Notes under the pieces: generated by a model
What the model was told of the DNA's origin: nothing
The model's input: only the letters and a program-made list of their open reading frames with translations
Database searches by the model: none
DNA from: WRDS01 sp964492775
GTDB taxonomy: Bacteria; Actinomycetota; Coriobacteriia; Anaerosomatales; PHET01
Direction: 5' to 3'
DNA: 64,000 nucleotides
NCBI GenBank assembly: GCA_964492775.1
Contig: CAZBLH010000002.1
Coordinates: 62,001 to 126,000 of the forward strand
Made by a program: the position numbers and the translations under genes
Shown: positions 24,536 through 32,852 of the stretch, in pieces
Layout: each line of letters opens with the position of its first letter
Position numbering within the stretch: position 1 is the stretch's first letter

Positions 24536-24544
24536 TGGTAGTGT
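24536..24544 (+). promoter_or_regulatory. Candidate extended -10 upstream of nuoA
   Basis: TGG-TAGTGT, 87 bp before the nuoA start, inside the 230-bp gap between the tRNA terminator and nuoA. No -35 match was found, and nothing else in that gap was recognisable. Confidence 0.35.
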
Positions 24545-24630
24545 CCGACGACCCCGCCCGCCTTGCCCAGAGAGCCTGTCTGGACTCAGCGCGTGCGGTC
24601 GTGGCGGAATAGTACGCGAGGAGGTGGACC

Positions 24631-24993
24631 GTGGAACTTGAGGGCATCGTCATCACCGTATTCATGGTGCTCGGCGCCTTGTTCGCGGCGGTCGTCTTCG
24701 CCACCTCGGCACTGCTCGGACCGTCCAAGCCCTCCGCGGCCAAGGGTGCAACCTATGAGTGCGGCGTCGACTCGGTTGGGCCCCCCTGGGTGCGGTTCCG
24801 TGCTGGCTACTACGTCTATGCGCTCCTGTACGTGATCTTCGATATCGAGACCGTGTTCCTGTATCCCTGGGCGGTCACGTTCGGTCAAGCGGGTGTGGGT
24901 TGGTTCGTGTTCGCCGAGATGGTCGTGTTCGTGACCATTCTGGTCGCCGGCTTGGCGTACGCCTGGAAGGAGGGCGCACTCAGGTGGCGCTAG
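24631..24993 (+). CDS. nuoA: NADH-quinone oxidoreductase subunit A
   Basis: Three membrane helices in 120 residues, with the loop signature YECGVDSVGPPWVRFRAGYY containing the conserved Cys and the Glu/Asp pair typical of NuoA. The second helix has FDIETVFLYPWAV, also diagnostic. The start is GTG 24631 after GAGGAGGTGG. It is the first gene of the nuo operon and sits at the quinone end of the membrane arm. Confidence 0.96.
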   Translation: MELEGIVITVFMVLGALFAAVVFATSALLGPSKPSAAKGATYECGVDSVGPPWVRFRAGYYVYALLYVIFDIETVFLYPWAVTFGQAGVGWFVFAEMVVFVTILVAGLAYAWKEGALRWR

Positions 24994-25490
24994 ACCGACT
25001 GACAGGCGAGGACTCGATCCTCTTCATCCGGAGCGAGCAGCTGTTCGACTGGGCCCGCCGGCGTTCGCTGTGGTACATGGCCTTCGGCATCGCGTGCTGC
25101 GCGATCGAGGGGCTGATGCACGCCTCCGGCCCGCGCTTCGACTTCGATCGTCACGGAGTGTTCTTCCGGGCCAGCCCGCGCCAGGCCGATGTGATGATCG
25201 TCGCCGGCACGGTGAACCACAAGATGGCTGACACGGTGAAGAAGCTCTACGACCAGATGCCTGAGCCCAAATGGGTCGTGGCGATGGGCGCGTGCGCCTC
25301 CACCGGAGGTCCATTCCGCGAGTACCCCAACGTCGTGCTGGGCGTCGACAAAGTCGTGCCTGTCGATGTCTACATCCCGGGCTGTCCTCCTCGGCCCGAG
25401 TCGGTGCAGTACGCGTTCCTGACGCTCATGGACAAGATCAGCGCGAGGACGGAGGAGCGGCTTGAGGCCAGACGCGATGCACATCGCTGA
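24984..25490 (+). CDS. nuoB: NADH-quinone oxidoreductase subunit B
   Basis: NuoB ligates cluster N2. The Cys ligands are in FGIACCAIEG, MGACASTGG and YIPGCPPRPE. The protein is 168 residues from GTG 24984, overlapping nuoA by ten bases; the longer upstream reading has no family support. GGAGGG precedes this start. N2 passes electrons to the quinone, so this subunit is retained even though NuoEFG are absent. Confidence 0.95.
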   Translation: MALDRLTGEDSILFIRSEQLFDWARRRSLWYMAFGIACCAIEGLMHASGPRFDFDRHGVFFRASPRQADVMIVAGTVNHKMADTVKKLYDQMPEPKWVVAMGACASTGGPFREYPNVVLGVDKVVPVDVYIPGCPPRPESVQYAFLTLMDKISARTEERLEARRDAHR

Positions 25491-25938
25491 CATCCTCGCG
25501 CGCGTCGGCGTCGATGGGGGAGTGAGTGCCGAGATCGAGCAGGTTGAGCCGCTCGGCCCGGTTCTGCGCGTCGATGCCAGCGACACCGCTGCGGCCCTCG
25601 CGGCGCTGAAGGACTCGGATCTCGCCTACGTGATGCTGGTGGACTTGTTCGGCATCGACATCGGCGAGGCGGTCGACATCGTCTACCACGTCCGCTCGCT
25701 GTCGAGTACCGGCGATGCGTATCTCAAGGCGCGCTACGAATACGGGTCGGCGCTAACGAGCGTATGGAAGGTGCATCCCGCCGCGCTCTTGCCCGAGCGG
25801 GAGTGCGCCGAGATGTTCGGGCTTTCCCTTGAGGGGCATCCCAATCCCAAGCGGCTGCTGACAGTCGAGGGCGCGATGCTACCCCCGCTTCTGAAGTCGA
25901 CGGAGATCCGAACGGCTGAGGAGGTGAGGTCCCGGTGA
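25477..25938 (+). CDS. nuoC: NADH-quinone oxidoreductase subunit C
   Basis: The 30-kDa subunit family signature is ERECAEMFGLSLEGHPNPKRLL. The N-terminal half contains the usual YHVRSL/KARYEYG segments. ATG 25477 has GAGG nine bases upstream. TTG 25462 is an alternative five codons earlier. The gene overlaps nuoB at its start and nuoD at its end (GTGA). NuoC and NuoD are separate here. At 153 residues it is on the short side but complete. Confidence 0.93.
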   Translation: MHIADILARVGVDGGVSAEIEQVEPLGPVLRVDASDTAAALAALKDSDLAYVMLVDLFGIDIGEAVDIVYHVRSLSSTGDAYLKARYEYGSALTSVWKVHPAALLPERECAEMFGLSLEGHPNPKRLLTVEGAMLPPLLKSTEIRTAEEVRSR

Positions 25939-27143
25939 GCGATCCGCGTAGCACCGTCCGGCATGTCGGCTGGCTGGCCGACGCGCCAGCTTGCGACATC
26001 GAGGACCTGCCGCTTTCGATCCGGCGTGCGCCCTGCGGTGTGGACGAGCTCGAGACCGAGCACCTCGTCTTGAACATGGGTCCCCAGCACCCGTCGACGC
26101 ATGGGGTGCTGCGCGTGCTGCTCGAGCTGGATGGCGAAGAGATCATCACCGGCGAAGCCGCGATCGGATACCTGCACCGCGGTATCGAGAAGCTCGCCGA
26201 GCACCGACGCTACAGCGCAGTGGGTACTCTCATGGACCGCGGCGACTATGTCTCCGGGATCCACGGCGAGCTGGCGTTCGCGTTGGCCGCCGAGAAGGTC
26301 GCAGGCATCGAGGTACCTCGCCGTGCGAGCTGGCTACGGGTGTTGGTCGGCGAGTTGAACCGCCTCTCAAGCCACCTGGTGTGGTACGGCACGATGGGGC
26401 TGGACGCGGGCGCGATGGGGCAGTTCCTGTACGCATTGCGCGACCGCGAGAACCTGCTTGACATCCTTGAAGACATCAGTGGCCAGCGGATGATGTTCAA
26501 CTACGTCCGTCCGGGCGGCGTGGTCGCGGACATCACGCCGACGGCGGAGGCAAAGATCCGCGAGTTCCTCACCACGATTGACAAGTACCTCACCGAGCAT
26601 GAGGAGCTGCTCGGCGGAAACGAGATCTTCCAAGCGCGCATGCGTGGTGTCGGCGTGATCGACAAGGACATGGCGGTCGCGTTCGGTCTCACCGGTGCGA
26701 ACCTGCGCGCCTCGGGTGTGAGCTTCGACGTGCGTCGTGACCGCCCGTACGCCGCGTACGCCGAGATGGAGTTCGACGTCCCCACCGAGCGGACCGGCGA
26801 CTGCTACTCGCGCTACCTCGTGCGCATGGCCGAGATGCGCGAGTCCGTGCGCATCCTGCGCCAGTGCATGGACGGCCTGCCTGAGGGTGAGTACACCGCG
26901 AAAATGCCGAAGGTCTTCAGGCCTCCGGCAGGGGAGGCGTACGCTGCTGTCGAATCCCCGCGCGGTGAGCTTGGCGTCCATCTGGTGAGCGACGGCACAG
27001 AGCGTCCTTACCGGATGCACTACCGCCCACCAGCGCTCTACGCGCTGCAGGCAGGCGAGGTGCTCTTGCCCGGACAGCTTATCGCGGATGCGGTTGTGAC
27101 GCTCGGCAGCCTCGACTTCGTGCTCGGGGAGATCGACCGATGA
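25935..27143 (+). CDS. nuoD: NADH-quinone oxidoreductase subunit D
   Basis: The 49-kDa family member, 402 residues. NMGPQHPSTHGVLRV carries the conserved His of the quinone cavity, YLHRGIEKLAE follows, and DGTERPYRMHYRPPA, LPGQLIADAVVTLGSLDFVLGEIDR ends the protein as usual. The N-terminus has ~35 extra residues before the conserved core. It starts at GTG 25935, overlapping nuoC, and its stop overlaps nuoH. It builds the quinone site with NuoB. Confidence 0.96.
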   Translation: MSDPRSTVRHVGWLADAPACDIEDLPLSIRRAPCGVDELETEHLVLNMGPQHPSTHGVLRVLLELDGEEIITGEAAIGYLHRGIEKLAEHRRYSAVGTLMDRGDYVSGIHGELAFALAAEKVAGIEVPRRASWLRVLVGELNRLSSHLVWYGTMGLDAGAMGQFLYALRDRENLLDILEDISGQRMMFNYVRPGGVVADITPTAEAKIREFLTTIDKYLTEHEELLGGNEIFQARMRGVGVIDKDMAVAFGLTGANLRASGVSFDVRRDRPYAAYAEMEFDVPTERTGDCYSRYLVRMAEMRESVRILRQCMDGLPEGEYTAKMPKVFRPPAGEAYAAVESPRGELGVHLVSDGTERPYRMHYRPPALYALQAGEVLLPGQLIADAVVTLGSLDFVLGEIDR

Positions 27144-28132
27144 GCCTGCTATACGCGACATTGCGCGTGCTTGCGGCGCTCAGCCTGATGCTCATGAACG
27201 GCGTCGTGCTGATTTTGATGCTACGCAAGGTGCTCGGCCGTCTGCATCTGCGGCTGGGTCCGATGGAGCTGGGTCCGCAGGGCATGTTCCAGACGACCGC
27301 CGACGTGCTCAAGCTGCTCACGAAGGAAGACATCACCCCCACGCGCGTCGACAAGGCGCTGTTCTACATCGCGCCGCTGATCGTGTTCGTCCCGTCGCTC
27401 GCGGCCTACGGGGCGCTGCCGTTCTCGGGGGAATGGGTCATCGCCGACCTCAACCTGGGCCTGCTCTGGACGTTCTCGATCATGGCAATCATCCCGCTGG
27501 GAATCGTCGCGGCAGGTTGGGCGAGCTACAACAAGTGGTCGCTGATGGGCGGAATGCGGGCCGTCGCCCAGCAGGTGAGCTACGAGGTCCCGCTGCTTCT
27601 CGCAGCGCTTCCTCCCGTCATGATCGCCGGGTCCCTCAAACTGAGCGATATCGTGCGGGCTCAGATTGACTCGGTGTGGTTCTGGCTGCCATGCCTGCCT
27701 GCGTTCGTTCTGTTCCTCATCGCCGGGCTGATGGAGTCGAACCAGACTCCGTTCGACATGTCCGAGGCCGACTCAGAGCTCGTCGCGGGTTACGCGACCG
27801 AGTACTCGTCGATGAAGTTCGGACTGCTGTTCCTCGCTGAGTTCTCCAACACTTTCATCCTCGCCTCGTTGATCGTCACGCTGTTCCTTGGCGGATGGTC
27901 ACTGCCCTTCGTGCCCGATACGGTCATCGGCGCCCCCGTCGTGTTCGCGCTCAAGACGTACGCGGTGATCTTCGTTCTGATGTGGATACGCGGCACCATG
28001 CCGCGCGTGCGCATCGATCAGATGCTGGCCTTCGGCTGGAAGGCCATGCTTCCGCTCTCGCTCGCGTGGGTCATGGTGACTGCCGCGGTCATCAAGGTCT
28101 GGCCTCTGCTCTTCGGAGGTGTGGGCCGATGA
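27140..28132 (+). CDS. nuoH: NADH-quinone oxidoreductase subunit H
   Basis: Eight to nine membrane helices in 330 residues. Diagnostic pieces are LHLRLGPMELGPQGMFQTTADVLKLL (GPNRVGPxG-like loop), ESNQTPFDMSEADSELVAGY (the acidic loop facing the quinone site) and MWIRGTMPRVRIDQMLAFGWK. The first variant loop reads LRLGPMELGPQG instead of RxGPNRVGPxG. It links the quinone cavity to the proton-pumping arm. ATGA overlap with nuoI. Confidence 0.95.
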   Translation: MSLLYATLRVLAALSLMLMNGVVLILMLRKVLGRLHLRLGPMELGPQGMFQTTADVLKLLTKEDITPTRVDKALFYIAPLIVFVPSLAAYGALPFSGEWVIADLNLGLLWTFSIMAIIPLGIVAAGWASYNKWSLMGGMRAVAQQVSYEVPLLLAALPPVMIAGSLKLSDIVRAQIDSVWFWLPCLPAFVLFLIAGLMESNQTPFDMSEADSELVAGYATEYSSMKFGLLFLAEFSNTFILASLIVTLFLGGWSLPFVPDTVIGAPVVFALKTYAVIFVLMWIRGTMPRVRIDQMLAFGWKAMLPLSLAWVMVTAAVIKVWPLLFGGVGR

Positions 28133-28647
28133 AGATCTGGGGCTCGGGGCTGCTTAAGGGTATGGCCATCACGATGCGCAACATGTTGCGCACGCCGATC
28201 ACTGTCCAGTACCCGCACCAGAAGGTCGTGCTGCCCGAGCGTGCGCGCTGGGCTTTGCAGATGAAGTACGACGAGGCGGGCGAGCACAAGTGCACGGCGT
28301 GCCTGATCTGCGAACGGACATGTCCCGACTACATCATCGACATCGAGGTCACGACCGCCGAGGACAGAAGCAAGCACATCGACGCCTACACCTATGAGAT
28401 CGGAGCCTGCATGATGTGCGGGCTGTGCGTGGAGGCGTGCCCGTTCGACGCCATCCAGATGGGCAAAGACTACGAACTCGCCCGAACCTCAAGCGAACAG
28501 CTCACCATCCGCCTGCTGGAAGACACTCCGGCAGTCTCGCCGAAGCGCAAAGCCGCGGCTGCGAGTGAGAACTCGGCGCGCACCTCTGCGGCCGAGTCGG
28601 CCGCCACCTCCGCCGCTGAGTCGGCGCCTGAGGAGGTGGGCTCGTGA
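28129..28647 (+). CDS. nuoI: NADH-quinone oxidoreductase subunit I
   Basis: A ferredoxin-like subunit with two CXXCXXCXXXC sites, CTACLICERTCP and CMMCGLCVEACP, for clusters N6a and N6b. ATG 28129 overlaps the nuoH stop; the longer frame upstream is rejected. The last ~45 residues form an Ala/Ser/Glu-rich tail not part of the NuoI core. Without NuoG, NuoI would be the first Fe-S entry point and might accept electrons straight from a soluble donor. Confidence 0.95.
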   Translation: MKIWGSGLLKGMAITMRNMLRTPITVQYPHQKVVLPERARWALQMKYDEAGEHKCTACLICERTCPDYIIDIEVTTAEDRSKHIDAYTYEIGACMMCGLCVEACPFDAIQMGKDYELARTSSEQLTIRLLEDTPAVSPKRKAAAASENSARTSAAESAATSAAESAPEEVGS

Positions 28648-29150
28648 ACGACATCCTCGGAGTGGTCGTGTTCGTCGCACTGGCTGCCTTCTCCATCGGT
28701 GGAGCTATGGCGATGGTCACCTCGCGCAACGTCGTTCACGCCGCGTACTGGTTGCTCGCGGTCTCGGCCGCTGCCGCAGGGCTCTTCGCACTGCTCGAGG
28801 CGGGCTACGTGGCACTGATCCAGTTGCTGGTCTACGCCGGTGCCGTCGCGATTCTCAACATCTTCACGATCATGATCACTATGCGTCGTCGGGAAGACGC
28901 GGTCCGCCCACGCGATCTCTCCTGGACCGGGTTCGTTCTGACCGCAGGCTTCTTCGGGCTCGTGACGTACGCGGTGCTCGGCAGCCCCCTTCCCGAGGCC
29001 GTGCCCGTCGCCGAGTTCCCCGGGTTGCTTGAGTTCGGCAGGCAGCTCTTCTCGGCACAGGGTTGGGCTCTGCCGTTCGAGGTTGCCTCTCTGGTACTCA
29101 CTGCTGCGCTGGTCGCCGCGGTGTGGTGGTCGAAGGAGGACGACGAGTGA
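28644..29150 (+). CDS. nuoJ: NADH-quinone oxidoreductase subunit J
   Basis: A five-helix membrane protein of 168 residues. The signature is VVHAAYWLLAVSAAAAGLF and, in the third helix, IQLLVYAGAVAILNIFTIMI, typical of NuoJ. GTG 28644 overlaps the nuoI stop (GTGA), and its own end overlaps nuoK. It belongs to the membrane arm between NuoH and NuoK. Confidence 0.94.
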   Translation: MNDILGVVVFVALAAFSIGGAMAMVTSRNVVHAAYWLLAVSAAAAGLFALLEAGYVALIQLLVYAGAVAILNIFTIMITMRRREDAVRPRDLSWTGFVLTAGFFGLVTYAVLGSPLPEAVPVAEFPGLLEFGRQLFSAQGWALPFEVASLVLTAALVAAVWWSKEDDE

Positions 29151-29458
29151 GCGTTGGCCTGACGCCATATCTGATCCTCGCGGCCGCGCTGTTCTCGATC
29201 GGGTTGTTCGGCGCCGTCTCGAAGAAGGGTGCCGTGCCGGTGCTCATGTCGCTCGAGCTCATGTCTGTGGCTGTCAGCCTGAACCTGCTCGCGTTCTCGA
29301 AGCATGTGACACCGGAGCAGATGACAGGACAGTACTTCACGGTCTTCTCAATGGTCATCTCGGCAGCTGAGATCGGTATCGGGCTCGCGCTCGTCATCGC
29401 GATATACCGCGCATCGCGCACCGCCGAGCTGGCCGACATTTCGGACTTGAAGGGGTAG
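29147..29458 (+). CDS. nuoK: NADH-quinone oxidoreductase subunit K
   Basis: 103 residues, three membrane helices. The sequence LSIGLFGAVSKKGAVPVLMSLELMSVAVSLNLLAFS, in which the helix-2 Glu is the proton-channel residue, is diagnostic. GTG 29147 overlaps nuoJ by four bases; longer readings upstream lie inside nuoJ. NuoK is the small MrpC-like part of the pump. Confidence 0.94.
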   Translation: MSVGLTPYLILAAALFSIGLFGAVSKKGAVPVLMSLELMSVAVSLNLLAFSKHVTPEQMTGQYFTVFSMVISAAEIGIGLALVIAIYRASRTAELADISDLKG

Positions 29459-29460
29459 CG

Positions 29461-31392
29461 GTGGACTGGGTCGCACTCATACCCCTGCTCCCGGCAGCGG
29501 CGTTTATTGCGCTTCTGCCTCTGTCGCGTGCTGTGCGCAACCGGATGCTCTGGCTGCCGGTCGCTGCGATGTCCGGCTCGCTCGCCCTTTCAGTCGCGTC
29601 GCTTATCGCAATATGGCCGAGCGGCTCGGCTGAGGCGGCCTCCGGGCCCGCCTGGCGGCTGAGCTGGCCTCTTGCCTCTGTAGGTGGTGCGGATATCGGC
29701 CTGTCGCTGTCGCTCGACCCGCTCGCTGCAGCCACGCTTACCGTTGTCACGATCGTTGCCACAGGCGTACTGGTGTACTCGCTCGGCTACCTGCACCGTG
29801 ACGACCGCCGAGGCTGGTACTTCGCAGTGGTCTCGCTGTTCACGTCGGCCATGCTTGCGCTCGTGCTCTCGGGGAACCTGCTTCTGACCTTCGCCATGTG
29901 GGAGGTCATGGGTTTGTGCTCGTACCTGCTCATCGGCTTCTGGCATGAGCTCGAGGCACCGCGCAAGGCCTCTCAGAAAGCGTTCCTCACCACGCGCATC
30001 GGCGATCTCGGCTTCCTGGTTGCGCTCTTCGCGATTTTCGCGAACACCGGCAGCTTCGACCTGGCGCAAGTTCTTCAGGCTGCGCCCGGCTGGGCCCCTG
30101 GGGTCGCGCTCGTTGTGGCGCTTGGACTGCTTTGGGCTGCGATGGGTAAGTCGGCGCAGCTGCCGCTACACGTGTGGCTCCCTGACGCGATGGCCGGCCC
30201 GACGCCTGCGTCCGCGCTCATCCATGCGGCCACCATGGTCGCTGCTGGCGTGTTCGTCGTCGCCCGCATGTTGCCTGTCTTCGAGCTGGTGCCCGGAGTC
30301 ATGAGCGCGATGCTTGTGATTGGAGCCGTGACCGCGCTCGTCGGCGGACTGCTCGCAGCGGTCCAGCACGATGTGAAGAAGGTGGCGGCCTACTCGACGA
30401 TCAGCCAGCTCGGCCTCATGTTCGTGGCGCTCGGCGCGGGGAGCGCGACCGCGGCGCTGTTCCACCTGACCACGCACGCCTTCTTCAAGTCCCTGATATT
30501 CCTCGGCAGTGGCGTGATCATCCACTCCGCTCACACGCAGGACATGCGGGAGATGGGCGGGCTCGCGAAGCATCTGCCCGTCACGACCGTGACGTTTGGC
30601 ATCGGATGCCTTGCGCTCGCCGGCGTACCGCCGCTGTCTGGCTTCTTCAGCAAGGACGAAATCCTTGCCGTCCTGCTGCATGATCAGCACTACGCGATCT
30701 TCGCCGTCGTGGTGCTCTCATCGGCGATCACCGCCTACTACGTCACCCGCCTGTGGTTCCGTGTCTTCACCGGACCCGAGCAGGGCCACGGCCTGCATGA
30801 GGCGCACTACTCAATGCTCGCGCCGATGGTCGTGCTTGCCGCGATCACTCTGGTGGCCGGCTTCGGCACGACGCTGTTCGCCGGGCTGTTCGGCGAGACG
30901 GGCCACTTCCCGGGCCTCGACATGTGGCTCATCTCGTTCGCCGTCGCCGGGACGGGCATCGCTGCCGGCTGGTGGATCTACGGGCGCCGCTCGGCAGTCA
31001 CGAACACGCGCGTGTGGAAGGACCGATTCGGCTACGCGTATGACGCGCTGGCGAACAAGCTGTACTTCGACCTCACGTACGAGAAGGTCTTCATTCGCGG
31101 CTACTTCGTGCTAGCGTCGGAGCTCAGCCGCTTCGACGCCAGGGTCGTCGATGGTGTCGTCAATGGAGCGGCCCGCGTCTGGTCGGTGCTTTCCGGCGGC
31201 ATGTCGCTGTTTGACGGCCGAGTTGTGGATGGCGCGGTGAACGGGCTTGCATCGGGAGCGAGGGCGCTCGGCAACTCGGCGCGTCGGATCCAGACCGGGC
31301 GGCTACAGGACTACCAGCGGCTCATCGTGGGAGCCTCGCTCTGCCTGCTTATGGGCTTGTACGTACTGATGCTGGTGAAAGGGGCCGGATAA
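29461..31392 (+). CDS. nuoL: NADH-quinone oxidoreductase subunit L
   Basis: The largest antiporter-like subunit, 643 residues with about 14-16 helices. Signatures are LLTFAMWEVMGLCSYLLIGFW (helix-5 Glu), MGKSAQLPLHVWLPDAMAGPTPASALIHAATMVAAG (broken helix 7), and VAAYSTISQLGLMF. The C-terminal part, usually a lateral helix plus anchor, contains a tandem motif (FDARVVDGVVNG and FDGRVVDGAVNG). It starts at GTG 29461, two bases after nuoK. Confidence 0.96.
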   Translation: MDWVALIPLLPAAAFIALLPLSRAVRNRMLWLPVAAMSGSLALSVASLIAIWPSGSAEAASGPAWRLSWPLASVGGADIGLSLSLDPLAAATLTVVTIVATGVLVYSLGYLHRDDRRGWYFAVVSLFTSAMLALVLSGNLLLTFAMWEVMGLCSYLLIGFWHELEAPRKASQKAFLTTRIGDLGFLVALFAIFANTGSFDLAQVLQAAPGWAPGVALVVALGLLWAAMGKSAQLPLHVWLPDAMAGPTPASALIHAATMVAAGVFVVARMLPVFELVPGVMSAMLVIGAVTALVGGLLAAVQHDVKKVAAYSTISQLGLMFVALGAGSATAALFHLTTHAFFKSLIFLGSGVIIHSAHTQDMREMGGLAKHLPVTTVTFGIGCLALAGVPPLSGFFSKDEILAVLLHDQHYAIFAVVVLSSAITAYYVTRLWFRVFTGPEQGHGLHEAHYSMLAPMVVLAAITLVAGFGTTLFAGLFGETGHFPGLDMWLISFAVAGTGIAAGWWIYGRRSAVTNTRVWKDRFGYAYDALANKLYFDLTYEKVFIRGYFVLASELSRFDARVVDGVVNGAARVWSVLSGGMSLFDGRVVDGAVNGLASGARALGNSARRIQTGRLQDYQRLIVGASLCLLMGLYVLMLVKGAG

Positions 31393-31394
31393 GC

Positions 31395-32852
31395 GTGCTG
31401 ACCGCTATCGTCTTCCTACCGCTGCTCGGCGTGCTCGGCTGCGCGCTCGTGCCAAGGAGCCACGCCGGACTCGCCCGCTGGGTCGCGCTCGTTGTCACCG
31501 TGGCCGATCTCGTGCTGGCCGCCGTGATGGTCGCTCGCTTCGCCCCCGATGGCGGGCTGCAGTTTGCCGAGCGGCTCTCCTGGATCCCGCAGGCTGACAT
31601 CCAGTACTTCCTCGGCGTGGACGGCATTTCGATGCCGCTGGTCGCTCTCTCGGCGCTCCTGACCTTCCTTGCGGTCATCGCGAGCTGGAAGATCGACGCC
31701 AACCCACGCATGTACTTCGCGATGATGCTGCTTCTGCAGGTGGGCATGAACGGCGTCTTCTCTGCACTGGACCTCGTGCTCTTCTACGTCTTCTGGGAGC
31801 TCGTGCTCGTGCCGATGTACTTCCTCATCTCCAAGTGGGGCGGCCCGCGGCGCGAGTACGCGGCGATCAAGTTCTTCCTCTACACGCTACTGGGCTCGGT
31901 GTTCATGCTCGTCGGCATCGTCGCTCTCTACCTCTACACCGGCACCTTCGATATTGTCGAGCTTGCCGAGAAGGGCTCCGCGCTCGCACCCGGCGTCCAG
32001 TGGTGGCTGTTCGCCGCATTCTTCCTCGGCTTCGCCGTGAAGGTCCCGGTCTTCCCGCTGCATACGTGGCTTCCTGACGCGCACGTCGAGGCGCCGACGG
32101 CGGGCTCGGTACTGCTCGCGGGCGTGCTGCTGAAGATGGGGACGTACGGCTTCATGCGGATCTCGCTGCCGGTGCTTCCTGATGCATTCGCGAGCTGGCA
32201 GTGGGCGATCGGGCTTCTGGCGGTGATCTCGATCGTGTACGGAGCGGCGGTAGCCTTCGCCCAGAGCGACCTCAAGAAGCTGGTCGCCTACTCGTCCGTG
32301 TCGCACATGGGCTTCGCCATGCTCGGCATAGCCTCGGGCACGGCTGCGGGACTCTCCGGCGCGATGGCGGTGAATGTGAGCCATGGACTGGTCACCGGCA
32401 TGCTATTCCTGATGGTCGGCATGCTCTACGACCGCACGCACACCCGCGAAATCTCCAAGCTCTCCGGCGTCGTTGGGGCGACACCCGTGATCGGTGGCTT
32501 ACTCGCCTTCGCTTCCTTCGCCTCGCTCGGCCTGCCCGGCTTGTCGGGATTCGTCGGCGAGTTCCTGTCGCTCCTCGGGGCGTGGGCATCCGCGGCGGTT
32601 CCCGCGTGGATGGTGCTTGTGGCGGCGCTCGGCGTGCTTCTCGGCGCCGCCTACATCCTGTGGATGCTGCAGCGTGTGGCGTTCGGCGAGCCGAGCGAGG
32701 CCATGGCCGGCCAGGCCGACGCGTCGCTTCGCGAGATCGCGACGGTGCTGCCGCTCGTCGCGCTCGTCGTCGTGATCGGCCTGTACTGGTCGTCGCTGCT
32801 GCGATACGTGGACCCCGCGGTTACTGAGCTCGCTCGGCTGCTGGGGGCGTAG
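31395..32852 (+). CDS. nuoM: NADH-quinone oxidoreductase subunit M
   Basis: 485 residues and about 14 helices. YFLGVDGISMPLVALSALLTF and VFYVFWELVLVPMYFLISKWGG (with the channel Glu) are typical of NuoM. PLHTWLPDAHVEAPTAGSVLLAGVLLKMGTYGFMR and LKKLVAYSSVSHMGF complete the pattern. GTG 31395 lies two bases past nuoL. It is an antiporter-like proton pump subunit. Confidence 0.96.
   Translation: MLTAIVFLPLLGVLGCALVPRSHAGLARWVALVVTVADLVLAAVMVARFAPDGGLQFAERLSWIPQADIQYFLGVDGISMPLVALSALLTFLAVIASWKIDANPRMYFAMMLLLQVGMNGVFSALDLVLFYVFWELVLVPMYFLISKWGGPRREYAAIKFFLYTLLGSVFMLVGIVALYLYTGTFDIVELAEKGSALAPGVQWWLFAAFFLGFAVKVPVFPLHTWLPDAHVEAPTAGSVLLAGVLLKMGTYGFMRISLPVLPDAFASWQWAIGLLAVISIVYGAAVAFAQSDLKKLVAYSSVSHMGFAMLGIASGTAAGLSGAMAVNVSHGLVTGMLFLMVGMLYDRTHTREISKLSGVVGATPVIGGLLAFASFASLGLPGLSGFVGEFLSLLGAWASAAVPAWMVLVAALGVLLGAAYILWMLQRVAFGEPSEAMAGQADASLREIATVLPLVALVVVIGLYWSSLLRYVDPAVTELARLLGA

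Noticed and set aside
24759..24983. Longer nuoB start inside nuoA
   Set aside because: It encodes Arg-rich sequence antagonistic to NuoA. The family start is at GTG 24984.
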